Assembly: GCA_937894335.1 (NCBI GenBank)
Contig: CALCRU010000060.1
Location: forward strand, 1 to 64,000
Source of the DNA: an uncultured Treponema sp.
GTDB lineage: Bacteria > Spirochaetota > Spirochaetia > Treponematales > Treponemataceae
Length of the DNA stretch: 64,000 bases
Reading direction: 5' to 3'
The position numbers and the translations under genes are program-made. Below are positions 54,332 to 63,291 of the stretch, one piece after another (the first letter of the stretch is position 1; every line of letters begins with the position of its first letter). The notes under the pieces were generated by a model. It saw nothing but the letters and a program-made list of their open reading frames with translations. It was not told where the DNA came from and did no database searches.

Positions 54332-56701
54332 ATGCGTAGAATTTTTATAAAAGTAGCTTTTTGCTTGACTATTGCAGCTTTATGTACGGCACAGACAAAG
54401 CCTTTGTATCAGCTTCCAGAAACCCTTCCTTCCACCAAGGCGTCAGACCGCAGTACCGACATGATTGTTGGCACTGATGAAGGGCTCTTTCGCATAAGTC
54501 AGACTGGTTCTTCTACCTGTCTGTGGAATGGCGGAAAGGTTATGCAGATTGTACGCACTTCTTCCAAATGGTATCTGCTTACTTCTGCCGGGATTATCGC
54601 TACCGGCGACTTAAAGACCTTTACACCCTGCAACGAGGGAATCACCTTCCTTACCGTAAAGGAATATGCAGACGGACAAAAGACTCTTGTGCAGCAGTCT
54701 CCTCTTTTAAAAGATTTGTGTGTTGACCCTCTGGACGAAAACATTCTTGTTACGGCAACAAAGGACGCTGTTTACCTTACCCGTGACGGTGGCACTACTT
54801 GGAAAAACATTGGATCCGCAAGCGTAAATACAGGAGGAATGAAGGCTGTTGCAGTAAGCCACATGCCCTCATATGCTTCTGACGGTTCAGTTACAGGAAG
54901 TGAAGTTGTTGTCTTCATGTCCCACCCAATCTACGGATTCAGCTATTACCGTGCGGATGTAACAAAAAAGTGGGTGGATGTTTCTGCTGGACTTGTAGCA
55001 ATGCCAAGCCTTACTCAGCCAGACGAAATTGCAGATATTGTTCCTGTTCTAAGCCGCAATGCGGATGGTTCAGTCTATTCAGAAATTTATCTTTCCCAGA
55101 CATATCTTCCTCGCATTTACAGATTCAACTGGAAGACAAAAAGGGCGGAATGCATCTATCAGTCTGAGGAACAGCTTACAACAATAGACAGCCTTTGCCA
55201 AAGCAATGCAAACCTTATTTTTGCAACTTTGGGAGAAATAAAAAGCTTTAGCCTTACCGACGGTTCCATTTCTTCACTGCCACAAAAGGAATATGCAAAG
55301 TGGTCATCAAGACTTTTTTCTGTGGGCACCACTGTAAACGCCGCATATGTTCCTCCAAAGGTTTGCGGTTTGGACACTCCAGTATCCCTAAACGAACTGT
55401 GGTTGCTTACGCCAGAAACAATCAACTCGCCCTACGGACAGACAGCCACTGGTAGAAAGGCAGTTTACATTTCTGCATATCAGGTGCGCAATGACGACGG
55501 CATAAAGAAGTACAGAAAAATTGTAAGCGACAACAAACTTAACGCCGTGGTTGTAGACATGAAGGACGACTACGGATACCTTCGCTTTGAACCAGAGACA
55601 GAACTTTTAAAGCAGAAGGGGAGGGTTACTTCCTACAAGATTGATGTAGACAGGTTTGTTTCTCAGTTTAAAGAAGACGGAGTCTACCTTATTGCGCGAA
55701 TTGTCGTGTTTAAGGATAAGTGTCTTTCCCAGTATGGAAACTCAAAATATGCGGTTTGGAACAGGGCAACAAATTCTCCATGGGTAGGACTTAAAGGCAC
55801 AGAAGATGTAACCGCCGACGACGGAACGGTAACAAAGCAGAATGTCTACTACGACGAAAACTGGGTAGACCCCTACTGCGAGGAAGTATGGGAATACAAT
55901 GTTGCCGTTGCACAGGAACTTATTGCCAGAGGCTTTGACGAAATTCAGTTTGACTATATAAGGTTCCCTACGGACGGACTAAACCTTAGCTCTGCCACAT
56001 ATCGCTGGCGTGACACTGGCATGGACAAGGAAAGCGCACTTGTGTCATTCCTTTCTTATGCGAGAAAAAATATAAATGCACCAATCGGAATTGATATTTA
56101 CGGGGCAAACGGATGGTACCGCTCTGGAACACGCACTGGTCAGGATGTGGAACTTATGAGCGACTATGTTGATGTAATTTGCCCCATGTTCTATCCTTCG
56201 CATTTTGAGCAGGACTTTTTGGAATATGCTCCAGTAGAAGAGCGACCCTACAGAATTTATTTTTATGGAACATACCGCAACACCGTTATGGGAAGAAATA
56301 AAATTGTAGTGCGTCCCTGGGTTCAGGCATTTTATCTTGGCGTAAGGTACGACAGAACTTACTACGACAAGAATTATGTAAAGAGGGAAATCTTTGGCGT
56401 AAGAGACAGTGTTGACCGAGGCTACATGTACTGGAACAATTCTGGCGGATACTATGACGACATTTCTCCAGACCCTGCAGACAACGAGGAATCACCTTGG
56501 AAGAAAAACGAGGCCGACTTGCAGAATAGACTTCCTGCATTCAGTTCAGGTTCAGAAGGACTTGTTTCTTCCGTCAACCTAGAGGAAATAAACAAATGGA
56601 ATCAGGATATGATTTCCATTCTTGATACTGTAATGTGGCCCGAAGAAGAAACTTCTACAAAAGTTCACGGCAGTCTTCTTCGCGTTGGTTCGGTTCGCTA
56701 A
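54332..56701 (+). CDS. Exported putative glycoside hydrolase (DUF4015) with an N-terminal Asp-box region
   Basis: A 789-residue protein with a Sec signal ending near CTAQ. Residues 30-370 look like a beta-propeller; an Asp-box (TRDGGTTW) lies near 150, as in sialidases and sortilin-type propellers. Residues 375-740 are the putative glycoside hydrolase domain DUF4015 (PF13200): it opens with KAVYISAYQVR and has VVVDMKDDYGYL, DEIQFDYIRFPTDG and an IDIYGANGW strand, a TIM-barrel pattern with likely catalytic acids. The substrate is unknown. A GATACT box lies 6 bases before the ATG but its -35 is poor, so it may simply be co-transcribed with the M18 gene. Confidence 0.85.
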   Translation: MRRIFIKVAFCLTIAALCTAQTKPLYQLPETLPSTKASDRSTDMIVGTDEGLFRISQTGSSTCLWNGGKVMQIVRTSSKWYLLTSAGIIATGDLKTFTPCNEGITFLTVKEYADGQKTLVQQSPLLKDLCVDPLDENILVTATKDAVYLTRDGGTTWKNIGSASVNTGGMKAVAVSHMPSYASDGSVTGSEVVVFMSHPIYGFSYYRADVTKKWVDVSAGLVAMPSLTQPDEIADIVPVLSRNADGSVYSEIYLSQTYLPRIYRFNWKTKRAECIYQSEEQLTTIDSLCQSNANLIFATLGEIKSFSLTDGSISSLPQKEYAKWSSRLFSVGTTVNAAYVPPKVCGLDTPVSLNELWLLTPETINSPYGQTATGRKAVYISAYQVRNDDGIKKYRKIVSDNKLNAVVVDMKDDYGYLRFEPETELLKQKGRVTSYKIDVDRFVSQFKEDGVYLIARIVVFKDKCLSQYGNSKYAVWNRATNSPWVGLKGTEDVTADDGTVTKQNVYYDENWVDPYCEEVWEYNVAVAQELIARGFDEIQFDYIRFPTDGLNLSSATYRWRDTGMDKESALVSFLSYARKNINAPIGIDIYGANGWYRSGTRTGQDVELMSDYVDVICPMFYPSHFEQDFLEYAPVEERPYRIYFYGTYRNTVMGRNKIVVRPWVQAFYLGVRYDRTYYDKNYVKREIFGVRDSVDRGYMYWNNSGGYYDDISPDPADNEESPWKKNEADLQNRLPAFSSGSEGLVSSVNLEEINKWNQDMISILDTVMWPEEETSTKVHGSLLRVGSVR

Positions 56702-56703
56702 GA

Positions 56704-58068
56704 ATGACAAACCTAGGTTATACTCCAGAAGAAGCAATTGCCGCTATAGCAACCCCCCTTGCTCCCGGTGCAATAGGAGTGGTAAGGGCTTCGGGAAAAA
56801 ACTGCATAAGCCTTGCCTCAAAATTTTTTTCCAGGCCCAAGGCTCTTCTTGACGCTCCCGGTTACACCATGCTTCATGGCTGGCTAAGGGATGCAGAGGG
56901 TAAGAATGTGGACGAAGTAATGCTTGCAGTTTACCGAGGACCAAAATCTTTTACAGGCGAAGACATGGTTGAAGTGTTTTGCCACGGAGGAGTAGCCGTT
57001 GTAAAAAGCGTCCATGAGCTTTTTATGCAAGGCGGATTCCGTCAGGCTGAACGGGGAGAATTTACATTCCGAGCATTCATAAACGGAAAAACTGATTTAA
57101 CCCGTGCAGAGGCGGTAAAGGAAATTATTGACAGCAAGACAAATGCTTCTCGTTTTAGGGCGGCTGGCAGACTTTCAGGTTCCGTCTATCAGCAAATTGA
57201 ATCAGTTAAAAAGCAGATTGTAGATGCTCTTGCTTCCATAGAAGTTGAAATAGAGTATCCCGAAGACGAAGAAACTATTGCCGACAGTTTTGATGCTTCC
57301 ATTCTTGATGATGTTGCTGCAAAACTTGAAACCCTTATTTCATCATGGAAGAGCGAGCGTCTGTATCAGGACGGACTTCGCCTTGTTTTATGCGGACCTG
57401 TAAATGCTGGTAAGTCTAGCCTGTTCAATGTGCTTTTAAAAGAAGAGCGTGCAATAGTAAGTGATGTGGCAGGAACTACCCGAGACTGGATAGAGGGTTG
57501 GGCTTCTTTTGAAGGACTTCCTGTGCGGCTTTTTGATACTGCAGGATTACGCACCACAACAGACAGTGTGGAGGCGGCAGGCATAGAACGCACAAAAGAC
57601 ATAACCGAAGACGCAGATGTAATACTTTATGTAGCAGACTCTTTGGTAGGCCTAGACGAAGAAGACAATAAATTTATTTTAAATGCAAAGGTTCCCGTCA
57701 TTAAGGTGTGGAACAAATGCGACAGGGCAGGACTGCCACCTCCTTCTGATGCCCTTGCAGTTTCTACAAAAACAGGTAGCGGAATAGACGCACTTGTAAG
57801 GGCTGTGGTAAAGGCTGCAGGAGTAACAGAGGGAACTTCTGCAAAAGATGCAGAAAGTGGACTTGGCTCTGAGCGGCAGAAGCAGGCTGTGGAAGAAGCC
57901 CTTGGCCGAGTAAGGCACGCTCTAGAAGTTTCAGCGGCATCCTACTCCCTTGACGCAGTAGTGCAGGACCTAGAAGACAGCTTAGATTCCCTTGGCGAAA
58001 TTACAGGCTCCGTTGTCCCCGACGACATACTGGAAACGGTGTTTGCAAACTTTTGCGTGGGAAAGTAG
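56704..58068 (+). CDS. mnmE: tRNA uridine-5-carboxymethylaminomethyl modification GTPase
   Basis: MnmE (TrmE), which with MnmG modifies the wobble uridine of certain tRNAs. It has 454 residues. The N-terminal folate-binding domain starts with AIAAIATPLAPGAIGVVRASG-type sequence; helical domains flank a G domain with G1 GPVNAGKSS (231-239), G3 DTAGLR, G4 NKCD, and the C-terminal FCVGK carries the catalytic Cys (C451). The ATG lies two bases after the stop of the hydrolase gene without its own ribosome site, so it depends on readthrough or coupling. mnmG is not in the window. Confidence 0.96.
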   Translation: MTNLGYTPEEAIAAIATPLAPGAIGVVRASGKNCISLASKFFSRPKALLDAPGYTMLHGWLRDAEGKNVDEVMLAVYRGPKSFTGEDMVEVFCHGGVAVVKSVHELFMQGGFRQAERGEFTFRAFINGKTDLTRAEAVKEIIDSKTNASRFRAAGRLSGSVYQQIESVKKQIVDALASIEVEIEYPEDEETIADSFDASILDDVAAKLETLISSWKSERLYQDGLRLVLCGPVNAGKSSLFNVLLKEERAIVSDVAGTTRDWIEGWASFEGLPVRLFDTAGLRTTTDSVEAAGIERTKDITEDADVILYVADSLVGLDEEDNKFILNAKVPVIKVWNKCDRAGLPPPSDALAVSTKTGSGIDALVRAVVKAAGVTEGTSAKDAESGLGSERQKQAVEEALGRVRHALEVSAASYSLDAVVQDLEDSLDSLGEITGSVVPDDILETVFANFCVGK

Positions 58069-58084
58069 ACTTTTACCTTTAACC

Positions 58085-58113
58085 TTGCCTAAAATTCCTA
58101 CTCATGCTACAAT
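58085..58113 (+). promoter_or_regulatory. Promoter of the 55-residue protein gene (leaderless layout)
   Basis: -35 TTGCCT (58085-58090), 17-base spacer, extended -10 TGC-TACAAT (box 58108-58113), then six bases to the ATG at 58120. It is one of the clearest leaderless cases here. Confidence 0.65.
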
Positions 58114-58119
58114 GCAACT

Positions 58120-58287
58120 ATGAACAGCGAAGTAGAAGCATTGTACAGACAACTTCAGACAATGTACGAACACATGCAGCAGACTGGTCTTTCGGAAGAT
58201 GTTGAAAATGCAATTTTTGAATACGAGGATTGTGTTTCCGAAGAAGACTATGCGGTCTGGTTCAAGAAGTACAGCTACTTTTCGTAA
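58120..58287 (+). CDS. 55-residue acidic protein of unknown function
   Basis: A short coding sequence (ATG 58120, TAA 58285-58287). It is acidic and helical, with aromatic residues toward the end (DYAVWFKKYSYFS). No family is recognised. Support comes from a near-consensus extended -10 promoter exactly placed for a leaderless start, and from Treponema-like codon use. It is followed after 32 bases by an anti-sigma-type ATPase gene and may be expressed with it. It could be a small regulator or partner of that protein, which is a guess. Confidence 0.6.
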   Translation: MNSEVEALYRQLQTMYEHMQQTGLSEDVENAIFEYEDCVSEEDYAVWFKKYSYFS

Positions 58288-58319
58288 GACTTGGCAGGGC
58301 CTGTAAGGTGGAGGGGAAA

Positions 58320-58745
58320 TTGCAGACGCTTACGGTTGCAGCATTAGATAAGAATCTTCCTGTTGTAAACGATTTTATTCATTCAAGCATAGAGTCATAT
58401 TCTCCGTCTCAAGAAGTTCTTCTTGCCCTTGATTTAGCTGTTGAGGAACTTTTTGTAAATGTGGCCCATTACGCCTACGCCCCTGACACTGGAGACATAA
58501 GTGTAACATGCAGCGTTTCTGCCGGTCAGCAGCCGGTTCTTTCCGTTTCATTTTCTGACTCTGGGGTGCCTTATAATCCCCTTTTGCGCCCGGATCCAGA
58601 CCTTACGCAAAAACTGGAAGACCGTCGTATAGGAGGCATGGGAATCTACCTGACCAAAAAGTACATGGACGGAATAGCCTATACTTATATAAAGGGAAGA
58701 AACATAGTTACTATTACAAAGGCTTTGAAGCCTTCCAACAAATAA
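58320..58745 (+). CDS. Anti-sigma factor-type ATP-binding protein (RsbW/SpoIIAB-like)
   Basis: A 141-residue HATPase_c_2 domain protein. The N box has EELFVNVAHYAY (Glu-X3-Asn type), G1 is DSGVPYNP and G2 is GGMGIYLTKKYMD. Such proteins are serine kinases that hold a sigma factor or phosphorylate an anti-anti-sigma factor. The start is a TTG at 58320 with GGAGGGG just upstream; an in-frame GTG at 58308 is possible but has a poor site. No STAS partner gene is seen nearby. Three more open codons upstream of it are part of a run that overlaps the 55-residue gene and is not used. Confidence 0.82.
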   Translation: MQTLTVAALDKNLPVVNDFIHSSIESYSPSQEVLLALDLAVEELFVNVAHYAYAPDTGDISVTCSVSAGQQPVLSVSFSDSGVPYNPLLRPDPDLTQKLEDRRIGGMGIYLTKKYMDGIAYTYIKGRNIVTITKALKPSNK

Positions 58746-58750
58746 TAAAT

Positions 58751-58780
58751 TTGACAAATGTATAACTGTTCTGCTACAAT
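58751..58780 (+). promoter_or_regulatory. Promoter of the 975-residue exported protein gene
   Basis: -35 TTGACA (perfect, 58751-58756), 18-base spacer, extended -10 TGC-TACAAT (58775-58780). The leader would be about 118 bases long. Confidence 0.75.
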
Positions 58781-58800
58781 ATAGTGTAACTACCTTGACC

Positions 58801-58827
58801 TACTCTTTTTTTTAAAGTAGCCGATAA
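58801..58827 (+). promoter_or_regulatory. Possible sigma28 (FliA-type) promoter element
   Basis: GCCGATAA at 58820-58827 equals the sigma28 -10 consensus. Eleven bases upstream lies TACTCTTT, which matches TAAAGTTT at five of eight places. It is also one arm of a small hairpin (CCGAT and GTCGG), so chance or RNA structure is an alternative. Confidence 0.35.
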
Positions 58828-58860
58828 TCTGTCGGAATTATTTATGAAAGTCTTTTGTGT

Positions 58861-58876
58861 CGCTTCTTATGAGGCG
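58861..58876 (+). other. Small hairpin in the leader of the 975-residue protein gene
   Basis: CGCTTC and GAGGCG can form a 6-base stem with a TTAT loop, 20 bases before the GGAGGAG ribosome site. No T-run follows, so it is not a terminator; it may stabilise the leader. Confidence 0.4.
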
Positions 58877-58904
58877 GAATTTCTCAAATTAGGAGGAGTG
58901 CTTT

Positions 58905-61832
58905 ATGAAGAATTTCATGAAGAAAGCGGCAGTTTGTATTTTCGCTTTCGGCTTGCTTTTCTTTGAGTCAGCCTGCGACGGTCTGTTCAACATGCAAATT
59001 CCCGAGACTGTCTCTGTAAAAACCTCTGCGGAATACAATGTCCCCCTTGGAGAGGCCAGCTTTGATCTGTCTTCTCTGCTTTCAAGCGAGGAACTCTTAA
59101 ACAACATGCGCACAAGCATGGGCGGCGAAGTTGATTTGTATGAATACATTACAAACGAAGACGTCCTTACCTATGTTCTGCACAAAAGCATGTACGAAAT
59201 TCCTTTTGATATGGGTTCCTATCTTGGAAACCTTGATCTGGCTTCTGCTTTGGGCGGAGCAGACGGAATTTCCCTTGACCAGACCATTGAGCTTCCCAGC
59301 GTAAACCTTTCCACTTCCAAGGAATTGGATTTGTCTGATGTGCTTGATGCCTTAACGGAAAAAATAGGCAGTGCTGGTGCTTCTTTTACTTTGAGCAATG
59401 TTGCTGAGCCTGCGGAATTTGGTCCTGTTGAAGCTTCAGCATTCTTTGTTAGCAGTGGTGGCTCACCTAATGTTGAAATCACGACAGGACTTTACGATGC
59501 CATAAAATATGCTGCCGGTTCAAAGCTGGTAATTGCTGTTACAAGAAAAGATTCAAATGAACTTGGAAGTGATTTTTCATTTACGCTTGAAGCATCAATC
59601 CCCGACTACTCTTCTGTGGTTTCTGGCGGATTTACTGGAGCGAGCGGCAGTACGCAGATAAAGAATGGCGGAACCATTGAACTTGACATTTCTGGAGGAT
59701 ACATTCCTTCAACACTTAATGTTAATTTTGACGGTGAGGCATCAGGCGGTGACTCTGGTAAGTTTCACGAATACGAAATCTCTGTTTCACTTTCCAGCGG
59801 AACAAAAATAGCGACCATCTACGGAATCCACCCCGACAACGGAACATCCGACACAAGCGACGACATTCAGTCGGAATTTGAATTTGAAATTCCTTCAATG
59901 AATGTGCCCCTTGGCGGAATGGGAGACATTGTTTCAAGCCTTACCATTGCAAACGACGGCGAAAGTGTTGTTACTATTGACGCTTCTTCTATAGACGGAT
60001 GGACTGGCATTACCGCTGATATTTCTGAATTTAGCGTAACAGGCGCAGGTCTTAACCTTACAAAATCAGACTTGGATGTTGGCGGCAACACTGGACTCTT
60101 AAGTAAGAAACTGGACTTTGGTGGTAAGACCCTTACTCCCAACGGCAGTGATCTTTCTGTAAGCGGCAAGACTAAAGTTACCATAGAAGACGGTGCTGTC
60201 ATAAACTTTGGCGCAAACGGCAACAGCAACCAGAGCGTTACAGTCAGCATTGTGGGCGGTATTTCTAAACTTGCCTCTGTGAACATAGACTTTACAAAAA
60301 TAGGCGGAATCCCTACGGAATCAAATCCTATGGAACTTTCTGAAGAAATTCCTGCCGAGCTTAAAAAATATGTTACTGGACTGGACTTTGGATATGAATC
60401 AGACGGTAAATACTACAAGCGCAACACAGAGGGAGATCCAACTTCGGAAGAGTCAGAAGGCTTTGGACTTAGGGCAAAGTATGTAAACACCCTTCCAGCG
60501 GGTAACAATTTAGCCATTTCTGTTCAGTCAACTTTGTTCAGTCTAGATGATGAACTTACAATTGCAGGCGGAACTTCCTCAAAGACAAAAACTGAATGCC
60601 TAGAACATCCAACTGTGGATTTTTCAAGCGCAAGCAAAATTGACTTTAAGGTAAGCCTTCCCAACACTCAGATACTTACAAATCTTGAAATGGGTAAGAG
60701 CTATACTATTTCGCTTTCTGATGTAGAGTTTGTGTGCGACTGGGATAGAATCAGCGTTAATTTAAGTTCCATGGATGCCATAGACTTGGATTTGGATTTG
60801 TCCAGTCTTGACATTCAGCAGATGCTTTCTTCTGCAGACTTGCCAGACTTTGTAAAAGATTTTGTTAACAGCATAGAGTTTGAGGAACTTCCCGTTTACT
60901 TCTATGCGCAAAAGCCTGATGATAATTCCGCACTTAAAAAGGTTGTTGAAGGACTTAACATAAATGGAACGGTAGCACTTTCTTACGATGACAAGGATTC
61001 TAACCCTCATAATGAAGACTTGCTTAATAACGGTTCGCTTAATTTTGTTGACCCTGTCGCATGGCCTTCTGGAGATGTAACCAAGATAAAGTCTTCCGAC
61101 CCCATTGCATCAGTTCTTAATACTGACTCTGCTTCCTTTAACAAAGATCTTGCCGACATCATAAACCACAAGCCCTCTAATTTAAAGGTAACGGGAAACA
61201 TTAGCTTTGCAGGTGGTTCCTCTCAGGATGTCTATGCCTCTACAATCGCAGAGCTTTCTTCCAGTGAGCCTGCAAAAATTGCACTGGATGTTGCGGTGGT
61301 TCTTCCCCTTAAACTTAAGCAGACAAAGCCCGTAATATTTGAGCCAATGAAGCTTGCCTACGACGACTGGGAAACAAACAACATGGATCTTCTTATGCGC
61401 GAAAATGCTTCCACCTACGAGGAATATGCTCAGTATGCAGACCTTATAAAATATGTACGCATTACTTCAAAGAGCATGAACAATGTTATTCCCAACATAG
61501 AAATTTCTGCTGACATTCAGGATGCAGAAAGCGGAATAAATAAGACATTTGCTATAGGCTCCGGAACTTCCACCCTTGACTTTACAGGAGAAGAAATTAG
61601 GAAAGTAATGACTTCATATCCTTTCCATCCCGATATTGAGGTAACGGTGGGACGGCCTCTTACTGACGAGGAAGAACTTACGGGAACAGGACTGTATGCC
61701 AGCCCGATAATGCTTTCTGTTTCTCGCAAGGCTTTTAATTCTGACCAAAAGGCACTGGGGGCAGATGTTACACTTTCCGTTACGATGAACGGAGACTCTT
61801 CTATTACTGTATGGGGAGGTAAAGAACAATGA
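58905..61832 (+). CDS. Large exported protein, probable lipoprotein, unknown function
   Basis: A 975-residue protein I cannot assign. It has a signal peptide with a Cys after FESA, an atypical lipobox (Glu at -3) that spirochaetes might still process. The mature part is acidic and rich in Ser, Gly, Asp and Ile/Leu, with beta-strand-like stretches and repeated turns of the type DLSSLLSS and LDLSSLDI; no standard repeat was found. A GGAGGAG site precedes the ATG. It overlaps the next gene by four bases (ATGA), so the two proteins are made in step and probably act together. Confidence 0.78.
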   Translation: MKNFMKKAAVCIFAFGLLFFESACDGLFNMQIPETVSVKTSAEYNVPLGEASFDLSSLLSSEELLNNMRTSMGGEVDLYEYITNEDVLTYVLHKSMYEIPFDMGSYLGNLDLASALGGADGISLDQTIELPSVNLSTSKELDLSDVLDALTEKIGSAGASFTLSNVAEPAEFGPVEASAFFVSSGGSPNVEITTGLYDAIKYAAGSKLVIAVTRKDSNELGSDFSFTLEASIPDYSSVVSGGFTGASGSTQIKNGGTIELDISGGYIPSTLNVNFDGEASGGDSGKFHEYEISVSLSSGTKIATIYGIHPDNGTSDTSDDIQSEFEFEIPSMNVPLGGMGDIVSSLTIANDGESVVTIDASSIDGWTGITADISEFSVTGAGLNLTKSDLDVGGNTGLLSKKLDFGGKTLTPNGSDLSVSGKTKVTIEDGAVINFGANGNSNQSVTVSIVGGISKLASVNIDFTKIGGIPTESNPMELSEEIPAELKKYVTGLDFGYESDGKYYKRNTEGDPTSEESEGFGLRAKYVNTLPAGNNLAISVQSTLFSLDDELTIAGGTSSKTKTECLEHPTVDFSSASKIDFKVSLPNTQILTNLEMGKSYTISLSDVEFVCDWDRISVNLSSMDAIDLDLDLSSLDIQQMLSSADLPDFVKDFVNSIEFEELPVYFYAQKPDDNSALKKVVEGLNINGTVALSYDDKDSNPHNEDLLNNGSLNFVDPVAWPSGDVTKIKSSDPIASVLNTDSASFNKDLADIINHKPSNLKVTGNISFAGGSSQDVYASTIAELSSSEPAKIALDVAVVLPLKLKQTKPVIFEPMKLAYDDWETNNMDLLMRENASTYEEYAQYADLIKYVRITSKSMNNVIPNIEISADIQDAESGINKTFAIGSGTSTLDFTGEEIRKVMTSYPFHPDIEVTVGRPLTDEEELTGTGLYASPIMLSVSRKAFNSDQKALGADVTLSVTMNGDSSITVWGGKEQ

Positions 61833-63115
61833 AAACAAAGAAACTGTTTGCAATAGCCCTTGCCTCCATTCTTACGGTGGCAACTGTAAATGCAGAAATA
61901 AATCCCTCAAAGCGCTATGTGGAAATTGGCTTGGATTTAAGTCTTGCCGCAATGCAAAACGCCTTCCGCATTACCGACATAATGAAGAAGGATCTTGTAA
62001 TAGATCTTACCGAACTTTCTCGCCAACTGCCAGACAACGGTTTTTCTGCAAACCTTGGCATGGATACGAAAGCCTACATCAGCTTTAACTTTAAGAAGTT
62101 TGGCTTTGGGGCATACGCTCAGGTTACTTCCAACTTTGCACTGGGACTTTCAAAGGATATTTTTGTTTTCCTTGGCGAAGGTTTTAGTGCCGGTCAGGAA
62201 AGCACCACAGCGGTAAGCACTGGACTCGAAGCCTATGCAGAAGTAGGAGTTCCTGTAAGACTTAAGTTTGGCAACTGGACTGTAAAGGCAACGCCAGCAG
62301 TTTATGTTCCTGTAATTTATATTCCTCAGCCAACGGCCTCCATTACTGTAAAGGCTGAAGACGATGGAACCATAAATGCAACCGCAAATGCAGACTTTGC
62401 AATCTATTCAATCGTAGACACTTCTTCTGCCTTTGCAGGCGGAACTTTTACCGGATTTGAGGGAATTCTTTCCCAATTACAGCAGTTGGACATTTCCAGT
62501 ACAATCTTTGGCATGGGCGGATTTGACCTTGGAGTAAACCTTGACTATGCAGTGTCGAGCAGTTTTGACTTGGGAGCATATGCGCATATCCCCATTAAGC
62601 CGGCGGAACTTAATTACAAGACTTCGGGAAATGTTACCTTTACAGCAAGTGTAGATCCCATTCTTACGGGGCTTACCCAAAACGGTTCACTGAACTACAG
62701 CTTTGAAGGTCCCACATTCAGCGGCATTCAGACTTCCCAGGTTGCATACGCTGTTAACCGTCCCTTCCGTCTGGGTGCGGAACTTGCATGGAGACCCTTT
62801 GGCGGAAAGAACTGGTTTGTGCTTAATGCATCTGGCGGTGTGGCGGCAACAAATCCCTTTGGCGAAGACTTTAACTGGAAAACAAGCCTTTACCCTGAAT
62901 ATGAAGTGTCGGCAGACCTTACCCTGTTCTATGTTCTGGGACTTACGGCAAAATCCTCTTACCGCGACCGCATGTTCAGTCAGTCCGTAGGCGTAAGAAT
63001 CAATATGCGCATTTTGGAACTGGATGTTACCGTTGGTTCAAGCAGTGCCGACTTCCTTAAGAGTTGGTACTTGGCCGGAGCAAGCGCCTATGCTGGAATA
63101 AGGCTGGGCTTCTAG
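61829..63115 (+). CDS. Predicted outer-membrane beta-barrel protein
   Basis: A 428-residue protein with a Sec signal (ending near VNAE) and long alternating strands rich in Gly, Tyr and Phe, such as FKKFGFGAYAQV, SSFDLGAYAHI and SAYAGIRLGF. The C-terminal residue is Phe, as in barrels inserted by BamA. No named family is recognised. Its start overlaps the end of the 975-residue protein gene; the pair may form a barrel with a periplasmic or surface partner. A terminator follows. Confidence 0.75.
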   Translation: MKTKKLFAIALASILTVATVNAEINPSKRYVEIGLDLSLAAMQNAFRITDIMKKDLVIDLTELSRQLPDNGFSANLGMDTKAYISFNFKKFGFGAYAQVTSNFALGLSKDIFVFLGEGFSAGQESTTAVSTGLEAYAEVGVPVRLKFGNWTVKATPAVYVPVIYIPQPTASITVKAEDDGTINATANADFAIYSIVDTSSAFAGGTFTGFEGILSQLQQLDISSTIFGMGGFDLGVNLDYAVSSSFDLGAYAHIPIKPAELNYKTSGNVTFTASVDPILTGLTQNGSLNYSFEGPTFSGIQTSQVAYAVNRPFRLGAELAWRPFGGKNWFVLNASGGVAATNPFGEDFNWKTSLYPEYEVSADLTLFYVLGLTAKSSYRDRMFSQSVGVRINMRILELDVTVGSSSADFLKSWYLAGASAYAGIRLGF

Positions 63116-63144
63116 TTTCAACCGTCTGCCTTTAAGCCTGACGC

Positions 63145-63179
63145 AAAAGAGCCGTACCATAGCGTACGGTTCTTTTTTT
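63145..63179 (+). terminator. Intrinsic terminator after the barrel gene
   Basis: A-run, stem AGAGCCGTAC with GTACGGTTCT around a 6-base loop, then seven T. It ends the 975/428-residue gene unit. Confidence 0.88.
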
Positions 63180-63205
63180 GCCTAGAGCCCTTTTTGCCTA
63201 GAGCC
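63175..63205 (+). repeat. Short tandem duplication downstream of the terminator
   Basis: TTTTTGCCTAGAGCC occurs twice (63175-63189 and 63191-63205), one base apart. It looks like a replication-slippage duplication that includes the terminator T-run. Confidence 0.75.
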
Positions 63206-63224
63206 TGCTTTGCTTTCTTCTGTC

Positions 63225-63253
63225 TTGTTTAGATGTCTGTTTTTGTGTATAAT
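63225..63253 (+). promoter_or_regulatory. Promoter of nfnA
   Basis: -35 TTGTTT (63225-63230), 17-base spacer, perfect -10 TATAAT (63248-63253). Confidence 0.75.
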
Positions 63254-63256
63254 GAC

Positions 63257-63276
63257 ACAAAGTTTTATAACTTTGT
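63257..63276. promoter_or_regulatory. Operator-like inverted repeat at the nfnA transcription start
   Basis: Perfect 8-base arms ACAAAGTT and AACTTTGT around TTAT, beginning three bases after the -10. Its place suits a repressor site. It does not clearly match the Rex consensus. Confidence 0.45.
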
Positions 63277-63291
63277 TTTTGAGGAATAAAC

